This document shows positions 54,212-64,000 of a DNA stretch of 64,000 bases, piece by piece. Within the stretch, counting starts at the first letter, position 1, and every line of letters starts with the position of its first letter. The position numbers were made by a program, and so were the translations under genes. This stretch comes from Otis tarda (taxonomy: Eukaryota; Chordata; Aves; Otidiformes; Otididae): NCBI GenBank assembly GCA_026413225.1, contig CM048552.1:213888553-213952552 (forward strand). Reading direction: 5' to 3'. The notes under the pieces were generated by a model. It worked only from the letters and a program-made list of their open reading frames with translations. It ran no database searches and had not been told where the DNA came from.

Positions 54212-54412
54212 GTGGAAAAGCCTAGCGTAAAGCCTTCCAAACCAAAAAAGACCACAACAAGCCATAAACCCCTGAAAAAGGCCAAAGACAAGCAGATCGC
54301 ATCTGGCCGGGCTGCCAAGAAAAAGAGCGCGGAGACCTCCAACACAGCAAAGCCAGAGGACAAGGAGAAAAGTAAAGAGATGAACAATAAACTGGCTGAG
54401 GCAAAAGAGTAA
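54212..54412 (+). CDS. MAP6: MAP6 exon 3, ending in a stop codon
   Basis: Residues 319-384. It starts VEKPSVKPSKPKKTTTSHKP and ends KEMNNKLAEAKE, a Lys-rich tail that closely matches the same segment of human MAP6. The acceptor is CCCTCCTTGCAG ending at 54211. Reading on gives TAA at 54410-54412, so exons 1-3 total 1155 nt (384 codons plus stop). In mammals the long form continues after AKE into a further exon. Here GA|GTAAAT at 54407-54414 could serve as a splice donor that removes the stop. I found no convincing downstream exon, so the short form is the supported product. Confidence 0.95.
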   Translation: MEKPSVKPSKPKKTTTSHKPLKKAKDKQIASGRAAKKKSAETSNTAKPEDKEKSKEMNNKLAEAKE

Positions 54413-54491
54413 ATGTCACTGCACTTTCCTTTCTTTCTCCTTTTTTTTTTCCTTTTCTTTCTTTCTTTCTTTTTTTTTTTTCCTTTGATTA

Positions 54492-54497
54492 AATAAA
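54492..54497 (+). terminator. MAP6: Proximal MAP6 polyadenylation signal
   Basis: AATAAA 80 bp after the exon 3 stop, after a T/C-rich tract. A T-rich stretch (GCTTTTTGTTCTG) follows about 35 bp on. Confidence 0.5.
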
Positions 54498-56170
54498 GGC
54501 CACAAAATTAATTAGAGGCTTCTAATCTGCTTTTTGTTCTGATAGTATTAGAAGCTTTTCTGTTTTATTTCCAAGGAGGATTAGAGAATCCTTGTTTCTG
54601 AGGTCAAGTTGTTCTGCTTTGCCTGCACGACACGGCTCTGCACAGAGTGAGGGACGTGGGAATGCACAAGCGAGGTCGTAGGTGATGAAGGTGATGGATC
54701 TACCGTGATTGCGTCCAACAGCCTGTCCCTTTCCTCAGGGTTGGTCCTTCAATGCTTTGATGGCGTGGAAGTGCCTGTTGAGCCATGGAGGAGCTGTGCT
54801 CTCATCCCATGAGGCCCTTTTGGGGTTGGCCCTCATTTGGTCATCTCCCACTGGTGTCAGCAGGTGAAAGGTTTCGGAGGCAAAGAGGATCAGATCATTC
54901 ATGGTGCTGTGGATCTGCCGTAATTCCGCTAGAATCAATGGTGTGGCCAAGAGCGATTTCCCCTGGTGACACCAGTGGGACTTCTGCTCCAAGAAGCAAC
55001 GAGGAAGGAGATCCCGTGCAAATAAAGGGCCAAATCCTCCCCCAGGGTAGCTGGGGAGTGGGTTTAGCTGTATGAAGGCAGCTTCACCCATCAACACCAC
55101 TTGAAGGCCTTGATTTGAAAAAAAAAAAAAGGAGTGAGGGAAGGTGCAAAGAGCAGTGAAGACTTCCCAAGCGTGTGGCAGGTCAGACTAGGCTACCAGC
55201 AGGCTGTTCTTCCCTATTGTTTCCCCTAGGTTATGGATCTTTTTAGTTATTCCTGGTTTGTTTTGAATCTTGGTCTGCTTTCTTCACTTCTGGGCTGCCA
55301 GTAGACAGAGCTAGATTTCAGAAAGGGCTTTGGTTTGCAGAGGTGGCCTTCTAAGGGGTAGAAAGAAACGAGTCACCGAGGTTGGCTAGAGCTGTCAGTC
55401 CTCGTTGTTTTGACTCTACCAGCTGTTGGAGTTCATGTTGGCTCACAAGCATCCTAAAAGGGCCGTAAACCGGTTACTGGGATCCCCAGACTCCCTCCAG
55501 GCAAGATCTCAGGGTTTCAATCCTATCTCCTGTGCTCTTGCTCTAGGAAATCCCCATGCCCAGCAAGACCAGTTTGGAAGCGAGTATCAATTGGCCCATC
55601 AGACTGGCATTCCATACCCCAAAATTGGAGTCATTGAGTCAATGGGAGCTGGGAGAGGTAGAGTCCCAATCCATATTTATGTGCCTAATTCCTGGATTGG
55701 GTCCTAAATACGTCAGGATTAATCGTGATCCCACCGAACTGAGCTGTCAAACTCTCGTGTAGCTGCAAGTCAAGATCAGGGTTCTTCTTTGTTTTTGCAG
55801 CTCAGTATTTCTGTCCTAACAGGCAGTCCAACTTGAAGCTTTCAGAGAACAGACAATTGGGAAGAACGAAGAGAGAGATGGGAAGTAGGGTAGGGAGGTG
55901 GTGTCAGAGGAGAATATCAGAACTGTGTTGCTGTAGAGGTGTTTGGATGAGGAAAGTCTTGCTGCTAGGATATTTTAGAGATGTGAAACTTTAACAGGAA
56001 AAGGGATGGGCCGGGAAGGTGAGGAGCCCCGTTTTTGGGATCTCACCCCGTTAGAATTGGGTCTTTTGGAAACACAAACGAGTGGTGGGCTACAAGGCCG
56101 AGAGGACGTTTCCAAAGAGGAGGAAAGCTCTGTGGTATACAGATAGTGACATTTGCTGGCCTTAGTAATG

Positions 56171-56176
56171 AATAAA
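56171..56176 (+). terminator. MAP6: Distal MAP6 polyadenylation signal candidate
   Basis: AATAAA followed 12-35 bp later by TGTATTGTGTGGTGTGTCC, a GT-rich element of the kind that usually sits downstream of a cleavage site. It would give a 3' UTR of about 1.8 kb. A further AATAAA lies at 58220. Confidence 0.45.
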
Positions 56177-59100
56177 TGCCAAGTTCAGTGTATTGTGTGG
56201 TGTGTCCTGTTTGCTAGCAGCCTAAAGCTTTGAGTGTAAGTAAGTGTAGTGTTCTGAATTCAGTGGTGTATTTCCAAGCTTAGCTGTGTTAGAACTGTGT
56301 GCTATGAGCTAGTCAGGTTGTGTATGTGGAAAATATATATTCATATATAGAAATATATATATTTAAACCTCCGCTGTTTAGGAGGAAACCAGGGAAATCC
56401 TCCAGGAAGTAAAACTGTGGAAATCTTTGCGAATGTGGTGCATTTTTGATGTGCATGCTCCATGGAGACGCTGACCTGTCCATATTGACCATTGCTTTTC
56501 TGAGTGCTCAGAAGCCCCCCGCAGCACCGCTCGAGCGCAAAGCTCCGCTCTGTCTCCAGAGCAGCTCGGCGAAAGGCTTGCGTTGAGCTGGTGGAGAAGA
56601 GTGCCGCTCACAGCCCTTCCCACCCCATCGCACACAGGACAACTGGCCAGAGCAGCCTGGGCTTCCAAGACTTGGTGTGATTCCTTGGCATTTAGATGCT
56701 TCATCCATCTTCACACTCCTCAGTTATGTCCTTTCCTGTCACAAGGTATAGCAACAGTGTGGAGATGACGTGTCACAGCAGGCAGAAGATGTCAGGAAGG
56801 CACGTAGACAGTTACCAGTAGCCCCCCAACACACCAATCTCAGTGTACGTAAGCAAAGACCATGCCAAATGATTCTCCCCATTATTTTTTTGGCCCGAAG
56901 CTTCACATTCAAAGAGACAGTACACTTGCCACCATTTGACTTTGATTTCAATGGAAATTTGGCCCTTGACTTCAAGGGTAACCAAATTTTGCCCAAGGAA
57001 CATCTTTAAGATGCTCGGACCATCTAATCCAAGCATCTTCTTGACTCTGGATCAACTGCTCATCATCTAGGGCTTCAGGGTTGCTTCTTCTTAATGAAGA
57101 GCACCCATCATGATGTTTGAATGAAACATGCACAGTGAGTGGTCAGAATATGGCTTTATATTTCCATAATACATTAAATTTTTGGTGGCATCTAACAATA
57201 AAGATAGGTATGAAGTGCTGGCCAGTGGTCTAAATTCCCTCTTAGTGAAGGAACTTTCCAAAGGCTGTTGAGCTACCTATTTTGGCCACCTCTCTTTGGG
57301 TGGGATGAATGATCCTTGGAAGATTTCAATCTTTGCAGAAAGAACCTGGGAGGCTGGTAGGGTTTGAGGACCTCCCTCTCAGACAGCAACAAAATGCAGA
57401 TAGAAATCCTGGCCTTTGCTCCACGTGCGCCAGGTCCTCAGCATACATCCAAGAGTTTAGCATCGCACTGAATGCCAGGAACTGCAGCAGAGTCAGGGTG
57501 GAATCCTGCGCTGCTCCACCTTCCACAGACCTTACGCCCATCCGACCCACTCAGGTTTTATCAGAAAGGAGACCAAATCTCTGCCGTTTCCAGTTCCCTT
57601 TGGACTCTGAGCTTGTCGATCCCACTGGGATGCTCTGCTGGTCCGTGTTCCCAGCTACCACAACGCTGGTTCTGTTTCACCGCTGATTTGTAACATGTCT
57701 TGCTTTCCTTGTAAAAAAAGAAAAAAAAAAAAGAAATGTTTTGCTTTTTACCCTTGTGGAAGTTCCTGTGCTGTCTATTGCTTGCTTTCTCATTTTCACT
57801 GTATTGTACTGTTACTCCTTTCTGCAAAAATGGTGCTAATTGCTGACTGAGCTCCTGTTTTCTGACTGCTTCGCAACACCGATCACCCGCTTCTTCATTT
57901 GCAACGCGTCCGGCGTAAAAAAAAAAAAAAAAAACCAAAACGTGGCTCCCACGAATTCCACAAACTCTTGCCTCTTGGAGGCAGATAGGAAGTGTCTAAT
58001 TAATATTTTGTGGCCTGGGTTTGGTTGCGTATCACAAATTGTCTCTTGTAATGTGTTGAGCACACCTCCTCGTGGTGCTTCTTCATTCTTGCTGTCCTAC
58101 TGAGAGTGACACACACAAACACAAACACACACACACAAATTAATGTATAGCCAATTGATTGTGACGTGCTTGTGATCCTTGCTTGCTCAAAGGGGTTTTT
58201 TTCTTTTTTTCCAATGATAAATAAATGCTAAAGACGAATACCACCTCCTTGATCTTGTTTTCTCGATAAGAAGCACATTTAAGGGCCGGAAACGCCCTTC
58301 CAACCGTAATCAGGTTTTGTGTCGCTGGCTGCTATCCTCAGATTAGAGTGATGGGAGAGCTAAGCCTTTGCAGATGTGAAGATGGAGAGTGAAGTCATGT
58401 GGACGGAGCAGGTAGTTTGCTTTTCTTTCCTTCGCGTTACCGTATCTGGAGCAGAGGGTTGATGCGGTGAGCGCCCTGCACCTTGCACCGGATCAGGAGG
58501 CGAAAAACCAAGCCCCATGGAGAGCTGGAGGGAGGGGAGGTGCTGTGGATGTGCTTTGGCCCAAAACCACCAGAAAAGCCCGTGAGAGGGGTCAAGGTGC
58601 TATAAATCCTCATAGAGAGGAGGTGGCAAATTCTTTTGTTGAGCACTTCCGGTGTGCAGCAAGCCTCGCCGCCGCTGAGCAGGCGTTTGGTGGTGTCTCT
58701 GGAAGTGCACGGCACTGATTTTGTATCAGTGAAAGCGTTTGCTACTGGGAGAAAATGATGGTCGAGGAGAACAGGGCTGAGGGCACCATTTTATTTTAAA
58801 CGGTGAACCCTAACCTTAGTTTCATCTCTTTTTTTTTCTTTTAATCAGCCCCTAAGCTCCTACCTGCAATTTTTATTTTAAATCAGGTTTTGTCTTTTAA
58901 TGGCTACCCCAATAACATCCCCGCCAGCCTGGGGAAAATCGTCTGCACTGGGGTTGTATTTTGAAATCTCTCCTCCAACACAGCTCTGCTGACTTCCGTG
59001 GAGCACCGACCCTTTTCTCCCTTACGGTTTCTGGGGTGCTATTTCTCATTCCTGCCTGGTTTACAAGTCGCTTTCAGAATTTACTCCATCTGTGACTACA

Positions 59101-59463
59101 TGCTAATAACAGCGCTGCTTCCTGATGCCCTGCTGTATCACCCTGCCTTCCCTCTCCCTTCCCCACTAGCTTCATCCCTTCATCGATCACGCATGACTAT
59201 ACGATCTTCAAAGTCTTTCAGCTGACCTGTAGGTTCCAGGGGTTTATCATTTCAGCCCTTCACAGATCGTGTTGGAGAAAATATTAGTCAGTTCAAAGAC
59301 CAGTCATTGATGGGGCTCCCTGGTCTTTAACCATCACTGCCTGAACCCACTGCTACTGACTCCTTAATCTTTGCCAAGTCATTAGTGACGGGCACTGCCC
59401 ACCTTTTTTCCAAGAGTTGTGAGAACGATGTCTTTGCAAAGCACTGGAGGTGGGTTACTAAAA

Positions 59464-59604
59464 AATCATAGAATCATAGAATGGTTTGGGTTGGAAGGGA
59501 CCTTTAAAGGTCATCTAGTCCAACCCCCCTGCAAGGAGCAGGGACATCTCCAACCACATCAGGTTGTCCAGAGCCTCATCCAACCTGGTTTTGAAAGTTT
59601 CCAA
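59464..59604 (-). mobile_element. CR1 LINE, 3' fragment
   Basis: ATCATAGAATCATAGAATGG, then the reversed 3' UTR to about TTGAAAGTTTCCAA. Confidence 0.92.
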
Positions 59605-60499
59605 ATGAAATGCTTTGTCTTATAAGAACTTTTATGTGGAGGCATTGGCTGGAATAAAAGTGCTCCTAATGGCCCATGGTGATGTCTGTTGAGGGGACGA
59701 AGAGGAGGGAGGAAATATTGTCATGTTGAATTTAGAGGGTCAAGACTGCTTCTCGCACTCAATAACGGAGCGTCTGAGTGCGGCTTTGCAGAGCTGCTGC
59801 TTCGATTGCATAGGGTGTGAGCAGCCCCATGAGGGGGGACCAGCGTGTTTTCAATTTTAATCAGTTGCTTTCAAATACATTGCGTGCTGAGGGCTTCAGC
59901 ACCCTCCAGCCCCACCAAGACTTGTGCATGGGTGGATGAAGAGGTTCCTGCCTGATGCGCTCCGTCCCTCCATCCCGTTCCCTGCATCAGACTTAAATGC
60001 CCTCAGCACAGGACTGAGATTTACTGATTTTGCCGCTTCCGAATCTCTGAGCTTCCTTTGAAAACCTCTGTTACCGTTCTTACATCCCTGACTGGTAAGG
60101 CAAGGTCAAAGGATGAGTACGGATATTTCATCAGCTGACATCTCAGCCCTTATACGGATGCAGCCTCTTGTGTCGCAACATCCTTTGGATTTAGGGTTTG
60201 TTTAGAGATGTGCCAGTGCAGGAGACAAAGGGACTTTTTAAGAAGATGTCTCTGTCATAGCTGGTACCTCCCAGCATCCAAGGAATCGCCACCATCCTCA
60301 ACAGCAAAAGCAACATCAGACAGAGAAGAGAAGCTCTACAGGAAGAGGAAATTTGCTAGTATGAATGTGATGACATGGCCATGATCAGCACTAAGAACAG
60401 TATTTTTGGCACAGCTGGAAAATATTGTGGTGTTCGGACATGGGCTTCAGCTCTCCCTGTTTCCAGCAGTGTCATGGTAAGTTGATCCAGTTGGGGAGT

Positions 60500-60690
60500 T
60501 AGAATCATAGAATCACAGAATGGTTTGGGTGGGAAGGGACCTTCAAAGGCCACCCAGTCCAACCCCCCTGCCAGGAGCAGGGACATCTCCAACCACATCA
60601 GGTTGCTCAGAGCCCCGGCCAACCTGGCCTGGAATGTTTCCAGGGATGGGGCATCCACCACCTCTCTGGGCACCCTGGGACAGTGTTCCC
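60500..60690 (-). mobile_element. CR1 LINE, 3' fragment
   Basis: TAGAATCATAGAATCACAGA, then the reversed 3' UTR to CTCTCTGGGCACCCTGG. Confidence 0.92.
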
Positions 60691-63600
60691 CAGCCCACTT
60701 CCATTTGCCCTTATTCACGTGAGCTTTCTGGGCTGGGAAAAATTCCAGTAATGCCACTGAGTCTACTCACAAGCTGAGAGGTCTGCGATGAGGGGTAACA
60801 CAGCTCTGAATACTTCAGGACTGGTGGTTTATTGTGAACTATGGATTACTTGTAAGCAGTCTTAATTTCTGTTGCAGGCACCCTTGGAAACAGCTCCCTA
60901 ATTGTGACGGTCATGTGGAGGAGATACGAACCCCGGGATGAAAGAAAAAGCCTGCACGGCATATGGTGGAGGGGATCTCGCCACACGATGGGTCTGTCGT
61001 CAGTTACATAGCACCAAGGAGCACTTGATGGTGCCAGTACCTGCTGGTCAGGATAGGGAAATCCCGAGAGCAGTCCCTGGTCGTTAGACTGACCAGCTCC
61101 TTGGGCTGGTTCAGGATTTAGTACCCAACTCAGGACCAGTTCAGCTGCGGCCACCTTGTTTGGAGCCAAGAGATGTATCAGCAGGGACATGAGCCAGCAA
61201 GGCACCTTTGATTTAACGGAATAGATACTGCTTTGGAGTCGCAGGGCAGTGGATGTCCTTGCCGCTGTTGCCCCTGCTCCCTCCCCTCTGCCCAGGCCTC
61301 ATTGCTTCTCTGTCTCTGTGGTTCTTTCCCATGCAGTCTTCAGTGCCCTCACCACCCCGTCAGACCCCGTCTGCCCACCGTGCTGCTGTTCCTTCTTGCC
61401 TTCAAAATAATTTTGTCTCCATCTTCCCTGCCAGCATTTCCATGCCTGTCCCACAGCTGCTTCTCCGACCCTCCATCCCCTTCCCCTCCATGTCATCCAA
61501 TACCCAGCTCTACCAGGAACCTTCTCCTTCCCGTCCTCCCCAAGTTACCGTCTCACGTCCTGTCTCTCTCGGTCTGTAAGCCTTTTTCTTTGCCTGTACT
61601 GTGCGATAACGCTCACTGCGTGGAATAAACGATACCTCACCTACCGACTGCCCTTCTTCTCTCTCGTTTCTTGATGTGGCTTCAGTAGATGTGTCTGCAA
61701 GCGCACTGTGTGTCTGTCCTCGTGGCCAGTTCGGCACTTGGTCCTGCTGCCGCAGCTCTATCCGTTGTCTTTTGGGGTGACTCTGCTGGCATTTTTGTTC
61801 CCCGGCGCCTTCCTTTCTTTTTTTGCAGCCACAGAGACAAGCTTTGTTGTCCACGTAGGAGCCCGGCGTATTCCGAGTTACGTGACCTCCTCTCCTTTGC
61901 AATTCTGGTGCATCTCATAAAGAGGTTGGCCTTCCTCCAGCGTAATGCAGAGATGTCCTGGACTCGCAGGTGGCTCAACAAATGCAGCAACAGAGGAGAA
62001 CGAAGGAGAAATCTTGCAGCCCAGAGCAGAGGCAGCCGATGTTAAAGGAACTGCATTTCCTGGCACATTATGGAAAACATTGGGCAGAAGTGTGTCAGTG
62101 GAAAGCCACGCAGATGCACCTCTAGGGGGAAGAAGCAAAAGCTGGCTTAGCAGCAGGATATGCTTCAGAGATGGATGCCCGGGAGGCTTCTTGTGGTTCA
62201 GAAGGTGCCCTGAACATCTGCTTCCTCCATCCCAGGCTGTAACGAGACCTGCCTGTGGTCCCTTCAACTTATAAGTACAGCAGGGACCAACTGTGACTAA
62301 GTCCCATGTGGGTCCTTACTCCCTCCTCGTCCTAATTTATTGCTCGAACATGCTAGTTTGGTCTGTGCTGGCTGGAGCTATTGGTGCAAATGGAGATGGT
62401 GCTTCTTCCCAGCTGCTCCACACGCACATGGAACGACACAGGAGCAGCTGAGTTCCTCTACCCTCACCGTGATCCTCACTGCCGGTGGTGTGACACCACC
62501 CTGCCATAAAGCAAAGGAGACTCCTTGTCACGGTGAGCGAGGAGCTGAGCTCACAGCATGGCCATCAGTCTGGTTTCACGGGCCATCTGCAGAAGTTAAG
62601 TCTGAAGACCTAACTCCAGGACACAGTGAAGCTGGTTGGTGGACATGGATGGGAGAAGGATCAAACAGTGTTCCAACCCCTGGGCTTCCTTCAGTGGTGC
62701 TGTGCAAGAGCAGATAGAAGAGATTAAATGTGTGGGGACGTCCAATCCTCTTCAGTGAAAAGCCTGGAGATCTCATCATGGTCCACCTGCCATGCTTTCA
62801 CAGTGCTGCCGCCTCCTCCTCCAAACCCCAACCTCCAAGAGTGAAAAAGCTCTGGAACAACCTAAAACAGCAGCCAAAAATCTCAGCTGCGCAGTTTTAG
62901 GGACTGAATGGTATTTAGGGCAATATTCCTGCATGCCACTGAGGTCCCTAGCTCACCTTGGGGGTATGTTGAAGTCTTCTAACATCTAAAGTTCTGCTGA
63001 CAGAGCTTTCTAACTGCTGCTCTGCAGGTGGACATTTGCTTAAATTGTTGTAATGTAAAGCTTTAGCTCCACTGTTTGCCGCTGTTGCCTTTCCCAAGGA
63101 GTGTAACTGAGACCAGATAATGAAGTACAACATTAAGGCCACTTTCCAAGACAAAGACAATTTGCATTTTTGTCACTTAGACGTCAAACTTGGACGCACA
63201 AAGGGCCATAAAGCATTCAGAAGAGAGAAGTGACTCTCCGTATCCTGTAACCTAATTGTTAATTGCATTTGCCCAGGAATCGATGAGCTGGTATCTTCTG
63301 AGGAACGTGAACCTGCCACTGTCCTCCTGGGTGAGGGCCCTAACCAAAGGGCAGTTCCTCCACGGAGGAGAGCCAACTCCTCACCTGAATTCTCTGGGAA
63401 AGAAAGGAAACATTTCTCATGGTTCTTTGAAAAAAATGGCCTTTCAGTGCCAAACTTCACAGCTATATGTGCCTGGGGCTATTTTGCTCTTTCTGAGCCA
63501 TGAGGACAAGATTTCTGCTGCTTCTAGTTTCCTTTGAAGGCAACATTTAATTTTCCCTGTGTTTGGAGTTGGCCCTGTCTATACGGACTCATAAGAGCTT

Positions 63601-64000
63601 CCAAAAAGTTAGACTGCTTTGAATGAAGATAATTTTGCAGAGAACAAGTGTCAGCAGCTCTGTTTTGATACGAAGCCACCAAACGCCAAGATCCGAATCC
63701 ACAGAGGAACGGGGGTGAGCCATGAAGAGGTCCTCCACGTCCGTGAAGAATGGCATAATGTTGCTGTTGCCCATCACCATCAGAGGCAAGTTTAGACCCC
63801 AGCTCGCAAGATCCCAGCTCCCTGTTGCTACACCAGGACCGGCGAAGAGGAGACCATGCTCTGTGTGTTTGCGGTGGTCATCCTTTCGTTGTTTGCAGAC
63901 ACCAGGTGCTGCTTCTCAGAAACAAACCCCTGCTGAATTTCGTAATCTTTCTGCATCACTCTCTCAGCATAACCTGAGTAATGATCTGTCACCTCCAATC
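60691..64000. other. Noncoding, right edge
   Basis: No gene recognised. An AATAAA at 61625 follows a pyrimidine-rich stretch. A minus-strand frame at 63589-63789 (PLMVMGNSNIMPFFTDVEDL..) looks protein-like but matches nothing I know. No SERPINH1 segment, the expected next gene by human order, is seen. Confidence 0.5.

Larger units (their letters stand above)
54413..59463. other. MAP6 3' UTR and downstream noncoding DNA
   Basis: Contains candidate polyadenylation signals (54492, 56171, 58220), an AT-rich block near 56330-56365, A runs and a (CA)n stretch at 58109-58137. I see no exon with MAP6 or other similarity. Confidence 0.6.

Overview
The window looks like bird nuclear DNA. It carries about two dozen CR1 LINE fragments, most ending in the avian ATTCTATG octamer, and one LTR of a type common in bird genomes. 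It also holds parts of two vertebrate genes in head-to-head order, MOGAT2 on the minus strand and MAP6 on the plus strand. From memory this matches the MOGAT2-MAP6 neighbourhood on human 11q13.5. I cannot name the species.

Layout: 1-6692 is noncoding on the 3' side of MOGAT2 exon 2 (its intron 2 as far as it can be seen) and holds the longest CR1 copy (about 4970-6274). MOGAT2 exon 2 lies at 6693-6871 and exon 1 at 14254-14344, both on the minus strand. Together they encode the first 90 residues. The catalytic exons are not in the window. From 14345 to about 26850 is the intergenic interval. It holds a solo LTR (19795-20776) bracketed by two old 76-bp direct repeats, a GGATGGAG minisatellite (21658-22506), and a 4-kb TG/CA-rich, largely alternating purine-pyrimidine satellite (22818-26835). 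The satellite runs almost directly into the CpG-island promoter of MAP6.

MAP6 has exon 1 at 27129-27868, exon 2 at 52553-52766 and exon 3 at 54212-54412. The three exons join in frame to give 384 codons plus a stop. Intron 1 is about 24.7 kb and full of CR1 fragments. Intron 2 is about 1.4 kb and is nearly half CR1. After exon 3 there is a proximal polyadenylation signal, a better-formed one at 56171, and about 8 kb of noncoding DNA with two CR1 fragments. I saw no recognisable mammalian-type MAP6 exon 4 and no SERPINH1 exon before the right edge.

The two genes are not functionally linked. MOGAT2 makes diacylglycerol in intestinal fat absorption, and MAP6 stabilises microtubules, mainly in neurons. 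The items most worth a second look are the long Z-DNA-prone satellite beside the MAP6 promoter with its 116-bp higher-order repeat, a near-perfect hairpin just upstream of MAP6 exon 2, a perfect 14-bp hairpin in MOGAT2 intron 1, the stop codon of MAP6 exon 3 overlapping a possible splice donor, and the duplicated flanks of the solo LTR. Many long open frames in the window are products of repeats and not genes.
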